Shown piece by piece: positions 11,322-22,806 of a stretch of 64,000 bases of DNA. This DNA is from Steromphala cineraria (lineage: Eukaryota; Mollusca; Gastropoda; Trochida; Trochidae): positions 54,565,575 to 54,629,574 of the forward strand of contig OU744725.1 in assembly GCA_916613615.1 (NCBI GenBank). Reading direction: 5' to 3'. Each line of letters starts with the position of its first letter. The first letter of the stretch is position 1. A program made the translations under genes and the position numbers. The notes below the pieces were generated by a model, which saw only the letters and a program-made list of their open reading frames with translations, did not search any database and had not been told where the DNA came from.

Positions 11322-11662
11322 AGGGGCAGTAGCACGTTTTTAGGGGGAATATAAGGTGATGTCAGGAACATGAAAATTAATGGTTCCAATTGAAAGACAA
11401 TGTACTTAAACTAAATGGAGCAGTAATAATTCAAATATATAACGTTAAGTTTAGCGATGCGATTCCCTTTTCTTAAAACAAAATGAATTAAAGGTGTTCA
11501 CAGAAAATGGCCGCCAATGGATTTAATGTGAATCGTCATACTTTGTCCTCTGACTTGTAATAAGATTTTTGACACTGTCAAAATAATACATTTAGCATCT
11601 ACCTACAAATATCAGTGAAACTTTTAAAATATAAAATTATCAAAAAACGTGCTACTGCCCCT
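11322..11662 (-). mobile_element. TTAA-flanked MITE, copy 4 (reverse orientation)
   Basis: Same family, inverted. TTAA at 11318-11321 and 11663-11666, perfect AGGGGCAGTAGCACGTTTTT-type ends, interior blocks present in reverse order. Confidence 0.9.
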
Positions 11663-11666
11663 TTAA

Positions 11667-14203
11667 ATACTCAATAATAACTCATCCTTATTTGTACACC
11701 TTAATTATATATCAACCTATATACATCTATCACATGAAAGCCAAGTTGCTAATCCACCGTGTATGTAAGTATCAAATATAAAGGGAAATGTGAATGTGAA
11801 ACAGTACAACTATGCAGCTCTAATCAATTTTTTTACATGTGTTCACTCTCTAAATGACGTGCATTTCTAAGAGACGCACATGTTCTCTCAATTCCCTTCT
11901 ATAAAAAAACTATCCACGAATTTAAATCCATTAGCTTTTAACTCTGTTTTGACATAAGCAACAAATGCTTTATTCCGACTGACACATACGTATTCATTTA
12001 AAACACTGACAGAGTTCTAAATGCATTTATACTGTAGACGGAGATATATACATTTATAACACAGACTTAGAATGGTATTAATCTATAACTCTTAAGGATG
12101 GCTTCCTATATCCCACCAACAGGACTCGTTAATTACTAGGAGTGATGTCAACACCTTGAGGTCTTGGAAAAGTGGATCTCAATTTATTCTATTTGTGACA
12201 AATCCTGAAAGATGTTTTGCGTGTGACCGTATATTGTCTGGGGTTGGCACTCCAATAATGTCAACACAGTTGCGAATAACCCCTCCACATTAGTTGTGGG
12301 TTTGTGCGTTCGACGGAACTGCCATTTTGCGTCACCAACCTACGATAAATCATAAATCCATGATTTTTGGAAATGCAACAGCAGATTTTAAGACAAGTGT
12401 GAAACTAACAAAGACTATGATGAATTGATGATGTACCACAAAAAATGAATTAAAAAAAATAAATAAAGACTATGTGTCCCCACAACAACGCATCTTAGAA
12501 TGTGAAATGCTTTTTGTACGGTTATACCATCTATTGAAGTGTTTATGATATCTTCTATTCACTGGTTTAGTTTGAGGGTTGGGATCACAAGACTCTTTAG
12601 CTTCGAGAGGCAAATAGATACGTCAGACTATACTCCCCGTGGAGTTGAGCATACGCTGATCAACGAAAGGTGATTATCACGGCATCAACCTATCTCTGTT
12701 ATTTGTCCAGGGGGAGCGTCTAACAGAGTTACAGGAGATCCCCGATCCATTGAAGACCAGTGATTCACTTGTAATTGTCAGGCATATTTATGATGTACGA
12801 AACAAAGCGCAGTGTGATGAAGGGTTTATAAATAAATGAAATGAAGGCATCAGAAGGAATCTTAAAACAATTTCAGACGTCTTCCTTGTAAATTTAGTGT
12901 CTCTTTGAATGTTGTAAAAGGAAATTCTACAATTACTGAAGAACTTTGACAACTATCTGAAATAAGTACAGTGGAAACCGCCTAAGTAAAGAACTCTTAA
13001 CTAAAAAAAATGGATAAGTAAACACTTTTCTTTGGTCCCGGCAAATTCCTTCACTAATTATCACTATTTCAATCTGGTTAAGTAAAATCGGATAAGTAAA
13101 ATGTTTAATACAGGATTCCAAAGTATGTATATTATCGGTATTACTATGAATGTATATTCATGATTTTTGTACCACTCACTTTCATAATTGTTTCTGATAA
13201 CTAGATTATAAACCATTATGGGACAGGTACAAAATGGGGGAAAGAATTACAGTGCTTTTCCTCAGACGAAATTAGAATGGGTGAGTTTACACATACGTTT
13301 ATAAAACTACCGCGGCATAAACATGTAGGATGTTGTTGATAATAGATTGCTTTAATGTTTCATGTACATGTATTTGGTATTCGCAAGGAGGTTCTGACAA
13401 AGCGATTCAGTATATTTCGCTAGGCGAAAGGATTAGCATTAAGTTCACAAATATATCTTAGGCCTCTGTGCAGCATATCGGTTGTTGGTGATGATGGACT
13501 ATCTCATTTGCTAATCTTTTAGAAAGAATTTGTGACGCTTTTTCATTCAAAGTTGTTTTTATTGAAACGGGAATTGTCAGCTTTTGACAGATTGCATAAT
13601 GATTTAAATATCTTGGATATTATTCTTTCCACATGCCAACACTTTTTGTTGCATTATCACATCTTGACAGAACTTCTGCATTTCATGACAATCTTTACGG
13701 AATATGTAAAGTTTACGATACTTTTTCGATGTCAAAGAAAACATGAAATTGACATTTGAGGCAGTAATGGGGAACATTAAGTCAAACCAGGTCTCAATGT
13801 CCTTGATTTATAAATATTTCATTGGAGGATGTTCTGATTTGAAGTAAAATTAAAGCTGGTGGTTTCATCCACTCATAGATTTGCAAACTAATTACTTTGA
13901 TGAACTCAACTGAAAATCAAGTTAAAGTCGAAACGTGATACCGCTGCGAAATGACCTGCTGTGATTGAGTTTGAGTAATTTTACGCGGCTGCTGCTGTTG
14001 GACTGGTCAAGAACATGTAATCTCGAGTAGTCACGTCTGGCGTTATTTGAGTGGTCACTTCAACGCGTTCTGTACAGGTCATGCAATACGTGAGGTAGCG
14101 GTCAAACTGCCAATTAATGTTGGTTATATAAACAGAAGTTACTTTGGTGGCGGAATGCAGGACATTGGCCTGATGCCTATACCTTTGCAACTTAATTAAC
14201 CAT
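11667..14203. other. no gene recognised
   Basis: Read on both strands without finding a convincing exon. Around 12967-13105 the text contains repeated AAGTAAA/GGATAAGTAAA motifs starting CAGTGGAAACCGCC, which may be a decayed pogo-like MITE. Confidence 0.4.
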
Positions 14204-14207
14204 TGAA

Positions 14208-14306
14208 AGGGGCAGTAGCACGTTCTTTTTTAAATTTTATATTTTTCACTGATAATTGTATTTTTATACTAAAGGTATTATTTTGATAGTGTCAAAAATC
14301 TAATAA
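14208..14306 (+). mobile_element. TTAA-type MITE, copy 5 (5' end only)
   Basis: AGGGGCAGTAGCACGTTCTT start, colinear with other copies through GATAGTGTCAAAAATCT, then homology stops. The flank is TTGA. Truncated. Confidence 0.8.
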
Positions 14307-14309
14307 CTT

Positions 14310-15729
14310 ATGGATAAGAAGTATTGAATGAAAGTCAGGTATTGAGCGTATATATTCTCTTTGATTGATAAATGATCATCATCATCGAGATCAAAACTAC
14401 ATAAAGAATAATTTTGTTATGCATCTTTTAAGGCATTAATTACTATACTAAAACTTATAACGTGGTATGAAAATTAGCTTGCTTCATTTTGTCAGTGAGA
14501 ATTACAACTAGTTTGTACGACCTTTTACTTCTGGTACTAGAACTCTATTGAGAATGAAAGAACTTTCAGAGTCAAGAAATTGCAAAGGAAGTTATCCATG
14601 TTGTGGTGTGTTTCTTATACAACATATCATAGAATCAAATGAAAAAGGTGCTTGGAAGTTTCTCGTATTAATTTCATATAATTCCGTGGAATGCGATGTC
14701 GCTATGCCCTGAGCTTGTCTATGCACGCCAGTACCACACCACAAACCCGGAGGTTATTCAACAAAATCGGGTTTTTTTAATATACAAAATTGAGATGTTT
14801 TTTGAGATGTCTGAATCTATACGGGAATAACTTTTGGTATCAGGTGCAATGATGAGATAAAGCAAATAGTTGTAATATGTGCCCCTTTTTAAACATTTAT
14901 GACAAAATGACATTTTCTAATACAAACCATGAGACTTCACTCGTGACTCAGAAATTCCTTTTATCGATTTATCTTTTTACGAAAAGACATGTGTTGTTAA
15001 TGGGTTCCATAAATAATATGTTGTAAGTCTGAACTTTGCCGTAACGTCCATCTGTTCCAGGAGATGACATGTCTATATGGAGATGGTGTTGTTGTGTTGA
15101 TCAGTTCTGTATCAGCTAGAGTCATGGCGATTTTTTGTTCTTTTATTATTGAATAAACACGTATGGGTAACGTTTTAATCAGGAGTCATTCTTCATATTG
15201 TGAAAATAGATGTTTAATATCCTGTGTGGTGATATCTTAGAGACATATCCGTTAAAATTATAGAGATATGTATGAGAAAACTCTCGTGTTGTAAGGAATT
15301 ATTTAGTGAAGTGACAGATATACGAAACCATATGTGGTGGATACCATTTTGTATACTTTTGGTAACATATATCAAATACCTTTAGAATTTAGAGCCTTTA
15401 TTCAGTTTGGAATAACATGTATAGGAATTTGTGGCATTCTTTTGTTCGTAGTGATAAATGCGAGACATTTTTCGAGTTGTGAGGCTTTCTTGTAATTCTG
15501 GATGATAGTAATAAAAACCCTTCGAGTTGCAAACTCATCTTGCAGGTCGTGGTGATAGATATTATGAACTCTCGAATGTTGGCTTCAACAGTGGTTCTCT
15601 GTTGTTCTTGCCTAGTGGGAAGGTTAATCATGTTCTTGTTGTTCATATCGTTCCTATCACTGTTGGACAACAGTTTTCAGACACCTTTTCGTTGTTGCTT
15701 TATTTGTCCTCATCGCCGTCATCCTTAAC
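14310..15729. other. no gene recognised
   Basis: No exon seen. This stretch probably holds the promoter and 5' non-coding exon of the downstream gene, but I cannot place them. Confidence 0.35.
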
Positions 15730-15880
15730 ACAATGATGATAATCATCATTTTCATCACCAAATATCACGATCTTCAAAATCGTCATCATCAGGTTTATCA
15801 TCATCATCACGTTCATCACATCATCATCATCATCATCATCATTATCATTTCCATTACCATCATCATTATCGTTCATGTCC
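15730..15880. repeat. TCA/TCATCA microsatellite-rich stretch
   Basis: Interrupted (TCA)n tract, densest at about 15785-15870, ending about 60 bp before the splice acceptor of the next gene. Confidence 0.85.
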
Positions 15881-15938
15881 TCTTTCTCCTATAGGGGACC
15901 TGTAAGTAAATAACCTCGACTTGATGTATATGTTGCAG

Positions 15939-17360
15939 GTCCAGTGCCCAAGATCCGAGTCTTCATGATGAGAGTCAGCTATGTCGTGCTTTACCTCACT
16001 ACCATACTGCTTCCGGTGTGTCACGTGACCAGTGCTTTGTCCTGGCAGCGTCTGTCCCTCTCCAACCCGGCAGAGAGAAAGGTAAAATTAAACCAGACCA
16101 CAACACTCTGACACCTTTTCAGCTAGTCTGAACTCCTTCATAGTAACAGTCTAAACCCTTCCTTGACATCTCTCCAAACATTCTTTACATCCTCTAAACG
16201 CTCCCTAATATCTGCCAAACGTTCTTTAATATCACCAGAACACCTACACTTCATCTCACAAATCCCTTCCTGGCATCTCTACAACCCTCGTACATAACAC
16301 CAGAGACCATTACAAACATCCGTTACCCTCTCCATATCGTCCCAAAACCCCCTCCCTAACATCTCTTCGATCGTCTCTCTCCTAAACGTCCCTCCTATAT
16401 CTCTTACATCACCTTACGATATACTTCAATAAGTCCTCAGGTAACATCTAGCCAGTTCTCTTTCATTTGGCTGATTTCCGCGCATGCTCGACACGGACCA
16501 GGTGGGTTAGTAGCTAGATGTAACGTGAGGACTTATGGGTCGTATACATAACAGCTAGTTTTAACCAGATTGCATTTGGGTCTAGGGTATGTTTTATAAG
16601 CATGAGTGTCTTTCGAAAAACTGTTTAAGCGATACATGCCCCTGTGCTCCAATCAAGTATGTCACTAAGTTGTGGAAGCGGGGAACAGATGCAAAAATAA
16701 AACATCCAAGAGAAGCAAGAAGTGCATGCGAATGTCAAGTGGCTTGTTTGATGAAGAAATTGTAGGATCAATTCATTTTTAACAAAAGGTTTATATCAGT
16801 GCAAAATTAGTTGCTGGTTTCAAAAATGTTTTTTCTTTTTTAAATTTCAAGTCTCTTTGCATTGAAGAGCACACTGAAGTGGTTAGCACGCCGGGTTTGA
16901 AATCACAAACTTGTAACCTGGGTCTCATCATGTGTTGTGTCCCTGGCCAAGGCACTTTGTCTACATTGCACTTAGTCCACCAGCTGTTAAAATGGGTACC
17001 TGAAAACAGGATCTGCCGTATATTGTCCTACGTGGTCGCCATTAGCGCTGAGTAGCAGCTGTAAGAGTACAACCCGTCCCGGTAATGGTAAAGGGCACTT
17101 TGAGCATGTCTGATGACATGGAAAGGGCGCCATATAAGTATCCACATATCATTGTAAGTAGTAGTATTATTGTTATTTTTATCATTGCGTTTCAGTGCCA
17201 GGCGTACATGCACACGTGTGTCCCGTGGAAGGACGGGTGCTGTGGGGGCTTGTCTTGTGTCAACCTGAGGAAGGGGTACTGCGTCTACCCGCTAGAGATG
17301 TGCGTGTGTCAGATGAGAAACTCTTACAATGTGGACCAGGATGTTGTCATGTACAGCTGA
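15939..17360 (+). CDS. secreted 8-cysteine (cystine-knot-like) protein, paralogue A
   Basis: The gene has two coding exons. The first follows an acceptor at 15937-15938 (TGTTGCAG), has its ATG at 15965, and encodes 39 residues to 16081: a hydrophobic signal peptide (about residues 5-22) and a short spacer ending in ERK. Donor GTAAAA at 16082; phase 0. The second exon (17196-17360) follows TTTCAG, starts exactly at a Cys codon and encodes 54 residues to TGA. Cysteine spacing is C-x6-C-x6-CC-x4-C-x7-C-x6-C-x-C. The first six match the C-C-CC-C-C inhibitor-cystine-knot order; all eight match the C-C-CC-C-C-C-C order seen in some conotoxins. Order alone does not establish function. Alternatives are an antimicrobial peptide, a hormone-like or a matrix peptide. 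Total 93 residues. The core NLRKG and the intron position are shared with the paralogue at 53271. Exons, phase and paralogy are seen directly; secretion and fold are inferred. No clear AATAAA was found downstream. Confidence 0.82.
16429..16536. repeat. small foldback in the intron of paralogue A
   Basis: Arms of about 24 bp at 16429-16452 and 16513-16536 (ATAAGTCCTCAGGTAACATC and its near complement) around a 60-bp loop. Upstream, about 16130-16400, is a degenerate C/T-rich repeat with CTCTAAACGCTCCCTAATAT-like units. Confidence 0.6.
16873..17185 (+). mobile_element. tRNA-derived SINE with TTATT-type tail
   Basis: A tRNA-like head (GTGGTTAGCACGCCGGGTTTG, about 16879-16899, A-box-like) is followed by a body containing AAGGGCACTTTGAGCATGTC and GGGCGCCATATAAGTATCCA and a tail of TATTATTGTTATT (about 17166-17178). 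This architecture is common in invertebrate SINEs. A 3'-end fragment of a similar body is at 19632-19703. The tail ends about 10 bases before the exon-2 acceptor of paralogue A. Confidence 0.65.
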
Positions 17361-17797
17361 TTTTGTCCCCTGAGAGCCTGGGACAACGCTCACCCAATAC
17401 CCATGGACAGTTCCTCTTACGCCTACCATGTTCAGTTAATTCAGTCACGTGAGCGTTTGACTTGAACGCTTATACTAACCTTTTTATAATTGAATTGGTC
17501 GCGAAAGCGCTAGACTCCTTACATTGAATACCGAGTCCCTTTGGAGTTTGACCCTGACGCTTTGAACTTGACTGTTTTTAATACTTGCCACCAAAATAGT
17601 TAACGATGCTAATGAAACAGAATGAGAAATCTTGGGATTTCCGAATAATAATTTGATACCAAGTCAACTGGGACTTAAGACCACATCATTGTACGAATTT
17701 GTGATGTGAAGAAAACTACTCCTTTGACCATTTCACCGACAAATTTCACACTATCAAAACCATTAAATGTTTGCTTTGACCATAACAAATTTCATGG
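17361..17797. other. 3' flank of paralogue A; no further gene
   Basis: Probable 3' untranslated region followed by non-coding DNA. No consensus AATAAA. Confidence 0.4.
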
Positions 17798-18027
17798 CAT
17801 CCTGTCTCAGGGTACGAACGTTACGCTAACTCCACTAATCTGTTCCCTGGGTTCAAAAGATAGATTCGCTCGCGCGGCCCGACTTGGGATATAGCCAATC
17901 AAATAATTTTCTCGTTGAAATTTTATCGAGAAGGTGGCGAAAAAATAATTTGATTGGCTAAATCGCTTCTGAGCCCAGGGTACAGATTAGTGGAGTAAGC
18001 GTAACGTTCGTACCCTGAGACAGGGTG
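17798..18027. mobile_element. foldback MITE, family B (9-bp TSD), copy 1
   Basis: Inverted ends CATCCTGTCTCAGGGTACGA and its near complement, with arms of roughly 60 bp extending through GCTAACTCCACTAATCTG. The duplicated target ATTTCATGG lies at 17789-17797 and 18028-18036. No open frame. 9-bp duplication plus long inverted repeats fits Mutator-like (MULE) MITEs. Confidence 0.9.
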
Positions 18028-18036
18028 ATTTCATGG

Positions 18037-18862
18037 TCTCTAAATTGCTAACAAAAGGGAGATCGACCTCAACCTGGCGAGCAATATCAGGATGTCAAGA
18101 TGTAAACGTTAAAGCAGTTAGCATAATTGTAGACTGTACTGTATACATGTACAAGGGGTTGGTTTTAGTACAAGTTAGTACAAGTTAGTACAAGTGTAAG
18201 GCCAATTGAAAGTGCAAGTTTATGGATGAGTTGTGTGATACATTTCATTAAGTGTTCGACTATTTTGACCAAGAGTTACAATGTCCACCAACGAATCTTT
18301 TGAATAAACAAATTAAATTGCACCGTTCTTGTTTCTTCATGTTTCTCGGTTCTTTGCGGAAAGGAACTTAGAAACTTGTTCCTGAGTAAAACTAAAAAAA
18401 TATAAGGCCTTGTTAATGGAACATTTTGCCTCATGGAATAAAATTTATAGAAAATTACTATGGCTGTTTCAATGGAAACACAACTAATAATTTGTTTCTT
18501 GAGTATATCCAAACTCGTAAGGCCTTGTTTAATGAAACTTGGTGTATGTACGAATCGGCATATTTTAATGTGCCATTTTTGGCTTTCAGTGGGTATGTTT
18601 CCTATACCAATTAGCAATTTTCATGAAAATGCAATTTAGACTTGTCTTTGTTTTACCAATTTCCATGAAAATGCATATTTAAAATTTCATTGACCACCAA
18701 TCATGGGCTCGCTAGATTCTTATAATCTATCACTTGTTTTATTAATAACAAATGAACTGTGTGCATTATGTACAGTTTATTTCAACGGATACTCAAGTAA
18801 CCGTACTGGTTTAACTAATAATTCAATTCGTGCGCAATCTAAATAATTTAGATCAACAGGTT
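18037..18862. other. no gene recognised
   Basis: Contains a short GTTAGTACAA triplication (about 18168-18195). Overlapping frames on both strands at 18276-18617 are not supported by any domain or splice site. Confidence 0.45.
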
Positions 18863-18871
18863 TTATATTAA

Positions 18872-18956
18872 CAGTCTAAGTAAACCTAGCCTCAATGTTA
18901 TCCGTCTCATTTTAGAAGTGAAATGGATAATATTGAGGCTAGGTTTACTTAGACTG
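18872..18956. mobile_element. foldback MITE, family A (9-bp TSD), 85-bp minimal copy
   Basis: A near-perfect palindrome beginning CAGTCTAAGTAAACCTAGCC and ending with its complement. Duplicated target TTATATTAA at 18863-18871 and 18957-18965. It consists of little more than the two termini of the 265-bp copies at 21988 and 57365. Confidence 0.92.
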
Positions 18957-19265
18957 TTATATTAACAACTTCGAATGTAGATTACAAAACTTGTGATGTG
19001 TTCAGTCGAAAATAAAGTTCTGTTAGTAGTAAATAATGATTCGGCAAACAACAGAGCTTCAGATTATCACCAAAAGATACACGTCTAGCCACAACGTGGC
19101 CAAAGTAACAAGGCAGTCTATCAAGGAGAAGCCTTGTTACGTCATTTGATAGGATTTATGAAATATGCAATACCACATGTTTATACAATAACCATTAAGA
19201 AGTTAGATATCGAAGCTATCAAATTATCGAAAAATTCCTGTTTTTAAAAAAGTTTTGTATGTTAA

Positions 19266-19626
19266 AGGGGCAGTAGCACGTTTTTTAATAATTTTATATT
19301 TCAAATAGTTTACTGATAAATTTAAGTTAATGCTAAATGTATTAATTTGACAGAGTCAAAAATCACGTGACACAAGCGAAGCATCCATAGTCAGAGGACA
19401 AAGTATGGATATTCACATAAAATCCATTGGCGGCCATTTTGTGTGAACACCTTTATTTCATTTTGTGTAAGAAAAGGGAATCGCATGGTTAAACTTTACG
19501 TTATATTTTTGAATTAGTACTGCATCGTTTAGTTTAAATACAGTGTCTTTCAATTGGTTTCCGAACCATAAATTTACTTTTTCCCGACATTACCTTATAT
19601 TCCCCATACAAACGTGTACTGCCCCT
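19266..19626 (+). mobile_element. TTAA-flanked MITE, copy 6
   Basis: TTAA at 19262-19265 and 19627-19630, family-typical ends and interior. Confidence 0.9.
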
Positions 19627-19631
19627 TTAAA

Positions 19632-19703
19632 TAGCGCCGTGAGCATGTACCAGTGGGTGGAATATGGCGCGTTAAAAATATCCATTATTATTATTATTAT
19701 TAA
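19632..19703 (+). mobile_element. SINE 3'-end fragment
   Basis: CGTGAGCATGTACCAGTGGG, ATATGGCGC and a (TTA)n tail of seven repeats resemble the 3' end of the SINE at 16873-17185. It lies directly after the TTAA of the preceding MITE. Confidence 0.55.
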
Positions 19704-21120
19704 ATCTGCTAAACACTTCGAAAAATGAACATTAAGTGAAACCACAGGACTACTGACGCGTTATAATAGGGTATTCTGGGCAGACATGCCTCAGTGACCA
19801 CAGATTCTGTTCCCCAAATGGCCAGTGTTTTTTAAGTCTTTTTAGACAAGAAATACAAAGATGAGTCTATTTCTAATTGCAATCCCTTTTTATGAATCCT
19901 GAAAATGACCATAGACCATTTCAGTCCATCTTTAATTGTAATTAGTAATTTTTTCCTACTTCATGGTTGTTACAATATGGTTACATTTTTAAAAAATCTT
20001 TCACAATTTTTAATTAAAGAGAAAGGTTATTTGCTATGCAATCAAGTAACATCCCTGAATCTGATTGTCACGCTGTGAAATATGTGCACAACACAGAGGT
20101 GAAGGGACTTCAGCGTCTCACTAATTGTTGATCTGTGACCAGATCTAAGTTTAAATCAACCTTGCAAACAATCAGAATACTGTATTTGTAGAGCAGAAGA
20201 CAATCAACCAGTAAGAGAGTCTGGTTGGTTAGAACAGACCTGTCACCTAGGTAAGTAACTTCTTTGGGAGAGATTGATATAACCATGATAAAGAGTATCA
20301 AAATAAACAAAAACCTGTTTAGAAAACATTTTATTGCACATGCATGAGAAACCATTTTGTGGTTTTCTTGTATGATCATAGTTTCAGCAAATAAACAACA
20401 ATGTGTTCCTACTGCTTATGGTCCTTCTAAGCAATAGGGTTACACAAATCATCTCAAAACTTTTCATCAAAATGAAACAAAACGAATGTGAAATGATTAT
20501 CATAGTTTGGATTTGCCTTCATTGTCCTACCAATGTTATGTCAATGTATATCTGTTTGACTTGGACCAATAAATCAACTCATGACACAAATAATTAAAAA
20601 ATCAAGTCGCATCACTCAACGTTCAAAACCAGGAACACAATATGCCCTCAAATCATGATAAGTGAACCCAAAGAAAGATGTTGATAATAAACTAAGCTCA
20701 TAATAGGCACATCTAGGGACCATGGTTAAGTCAAGAAAGCTAGCATATTTTGAAGTTATGCTCTGGACACAAAGACACTATAATTATACTCAAACTGTCA
20801 GAAGTTAAAAAAAAAAAAAAAAAGAGATTCATTCATTTGGTTGTTTATGGATAGAAAATTTCAAACAATTTCAGCACCCCTGAATTGAAATCCGTGAAAC
20901 AATATTGGAAAATATTGGAAGTTCTCAAAACAAAGTAAACTTTCGAAATTTGGCCATATTTTATAACATTTTGGCACCAATGAATTACCTTAAGGCATGA
21001 CACTACAAAATTTGAAATACCCCTATGCCAAAAACAAATCTGTGCAAGACAAATGCTCTGAAAGGTTCTTATATTTGGATAAATTAATTTCTGTGTTTGG
21101 CACCTATTAAGTATAAGTAA
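19704..21120. other. no gene recognised; 17-bp poly(A) run
   Basis: An uninterrupted run of A at 20807-20823. Short frames on both strands (20110-20597, 20845-21174) lack domains. Confidence 0.45.
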
Positions 21121-21690
21121 AGTAAAACTATCAATATGTTTAACATCCGACAAGCTTATCAATATGTTTAACATACGACAAGTTTATCAATGTTTAACAT
21201 TGACAAGTTTATCAATATTTAACATTGACAAGTTTATCAATATTTAACATTGACAAGTTTATCAATGTTTAACATTGACAAGTTTATCAATATGTTTAAC
21301 ATTGACAAGTTTATCAATATGTTTAACATCCGACAAGTTTATCAATGTTTAACATTGACAAGTTTATCAATATGTTAAACATTGACAAGTTTATCAATAC
21401 GTTTAACATTCAACAAGTTTATCAATATGTTAAACATTTGACAGGTTTATCAATGTTTAACATTGACAAGTTTATCAATATGTTAAACATTGACAAGTTT
21501 ATCAATATGTTTAACATTCAACAAGTTTATCAATATGTTAAACATTTGACAGGTTTATCAATGTTTAACATTGACAGGTTTATCAATATGTTTAACATCC
21601 GACAAGTTTATCAATATGTTTAACATTGACAAGTTTATTTATATGTTTAACATTCGACTAGTTTATCAATATGTTTAACCATTCAACAAG
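21121..21690. repeat. 24/27-bp minisatellite
   Basis: About 22 units of TTTATCAATATGTTTAACAT plus GACAAG, varying between about 24 and 27 bp by presence of ATG. The 92-codon plus frame through the array is repetitive and not a gene. Confidence 0.9.
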
Positions 21691-21987
21691 TTCCTATGTC
21701 ATATTCCAGAAAACAGGCAAAATCAATTTGGCAAGTTAATGATGCGACTTCTTGACAATCTTGTCAAAATAATAAAATACTTTCCGAAAGAGAGAGATGT
21801 TGAAAGCAGGTTTCTTCCCTCATCCAAAATAGACAAAAAAAAGGTCATTAATGCTTTGCGTTCCATCATGACAAATGAACATATCAAAAATAGATATTCT
21901 GACCAGCACTTTTAGCCACCAAGACTTAGGTTGATAGGGACATTAAATAAATGTACAATATCAAGAACACCTGAAATCAAGTCAATG

Positions 21988-22252
21988 CAGTATAAGTAAA
22001 CCTAGCCTCAATATTATCCGTTTCACTCCTATACTGAGTCTAGAAAGGTCTAGTAGAGGGTCGCGTCAGCCCACATATCGAATTGACCAATCAGGACTCA
22101 GCTTACCAAGCCACAATAGTCTGCCTTCGCACGTATAACGTTGGACGGTCATAGGTCGCAGAAAGGTCGGCTGACGCAACCCTCTACTAGGGCTTTCTAG
22201 ACTCAGTATAGGAGTGAAACGGATAATATTGAGGCTAGGTTTACTTAGACTG
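21988..22252. mobile_element. foldback MITE, family A (9-bp TSD), full copy 1
   Basis: Ends CAGTATAAGTAAACCTAGCC and GGTTTACTTAGACTG with arms of about 85 bp. Duplicated target AAGTCAATG at 21979-21987 and 22253-22261. 265 bp, the same length as the copy at 57365. Confidence 0.93.
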
Positions 22253-22464
22253 AAGTCAATGAACCTTCTCACAATACATCTACATCAATTCAACAAATAT
22301 TTTGGTATTGAATCATTTTTGGGCTGATATTCCTTGCTATTTACACGTTATGTACATGTATATACAATCACATTAATACCTAGGAAACTGCAAGTTATCA
22401 AACAACACTTACCCTTTACCAAAATTAGTAACCTTATTTAGAAGACAAGAACTTAAAATCAAGG

Positions 22465-22470
22465 TTTATT
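22465..22470 (-). terminator. candidate poly(A) signal of the YccV-domain gene
   Basis: AATAAA on the minus strand about 340 bp past the stop codon at 22807. Position is plausible; use is not shown. Confidence 0.35.
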
Positions 22471-22806
22471 AACCTCATCCTTTTGTAGAGGAATATTTTT
22501 GTAAATTATAAATAATAACACACAAGTCCATGATAAACACAAAGGGGTATCCACGCAGATGAGGATAATAGAAATTTCACTTTGGAAAGTTTGTCTATAC
22601 ATTAGGCCATAGCTTACACGTGTCACAAAGTATTAGTCCGCCTATGCAGGTTGATTTGACCTCAGTCCTCAGATATGTTTGTTTAATATACAGATCCTTG
22701 ACAACGTTTTCAATGTACAATGTATTGCTTGTACTTCATGCACTGAGGTTGTGGCAGAGATGACATCACAGAAGTCATATATATTCACTGAGAAGGTATG
22801 CATGAA

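Noticed and set aside
15895..15938. Donor GTAAGT at 15902 pairing with the acceptor at 15938
   Set aside because: The intron would be under 40 bp, shorter than is plausible in animals.
20807..20823. Poly(A) run as the tail of a retroposed gene
   Set aside because: No upstream gene-like sequence and no flanking duplication recognised.
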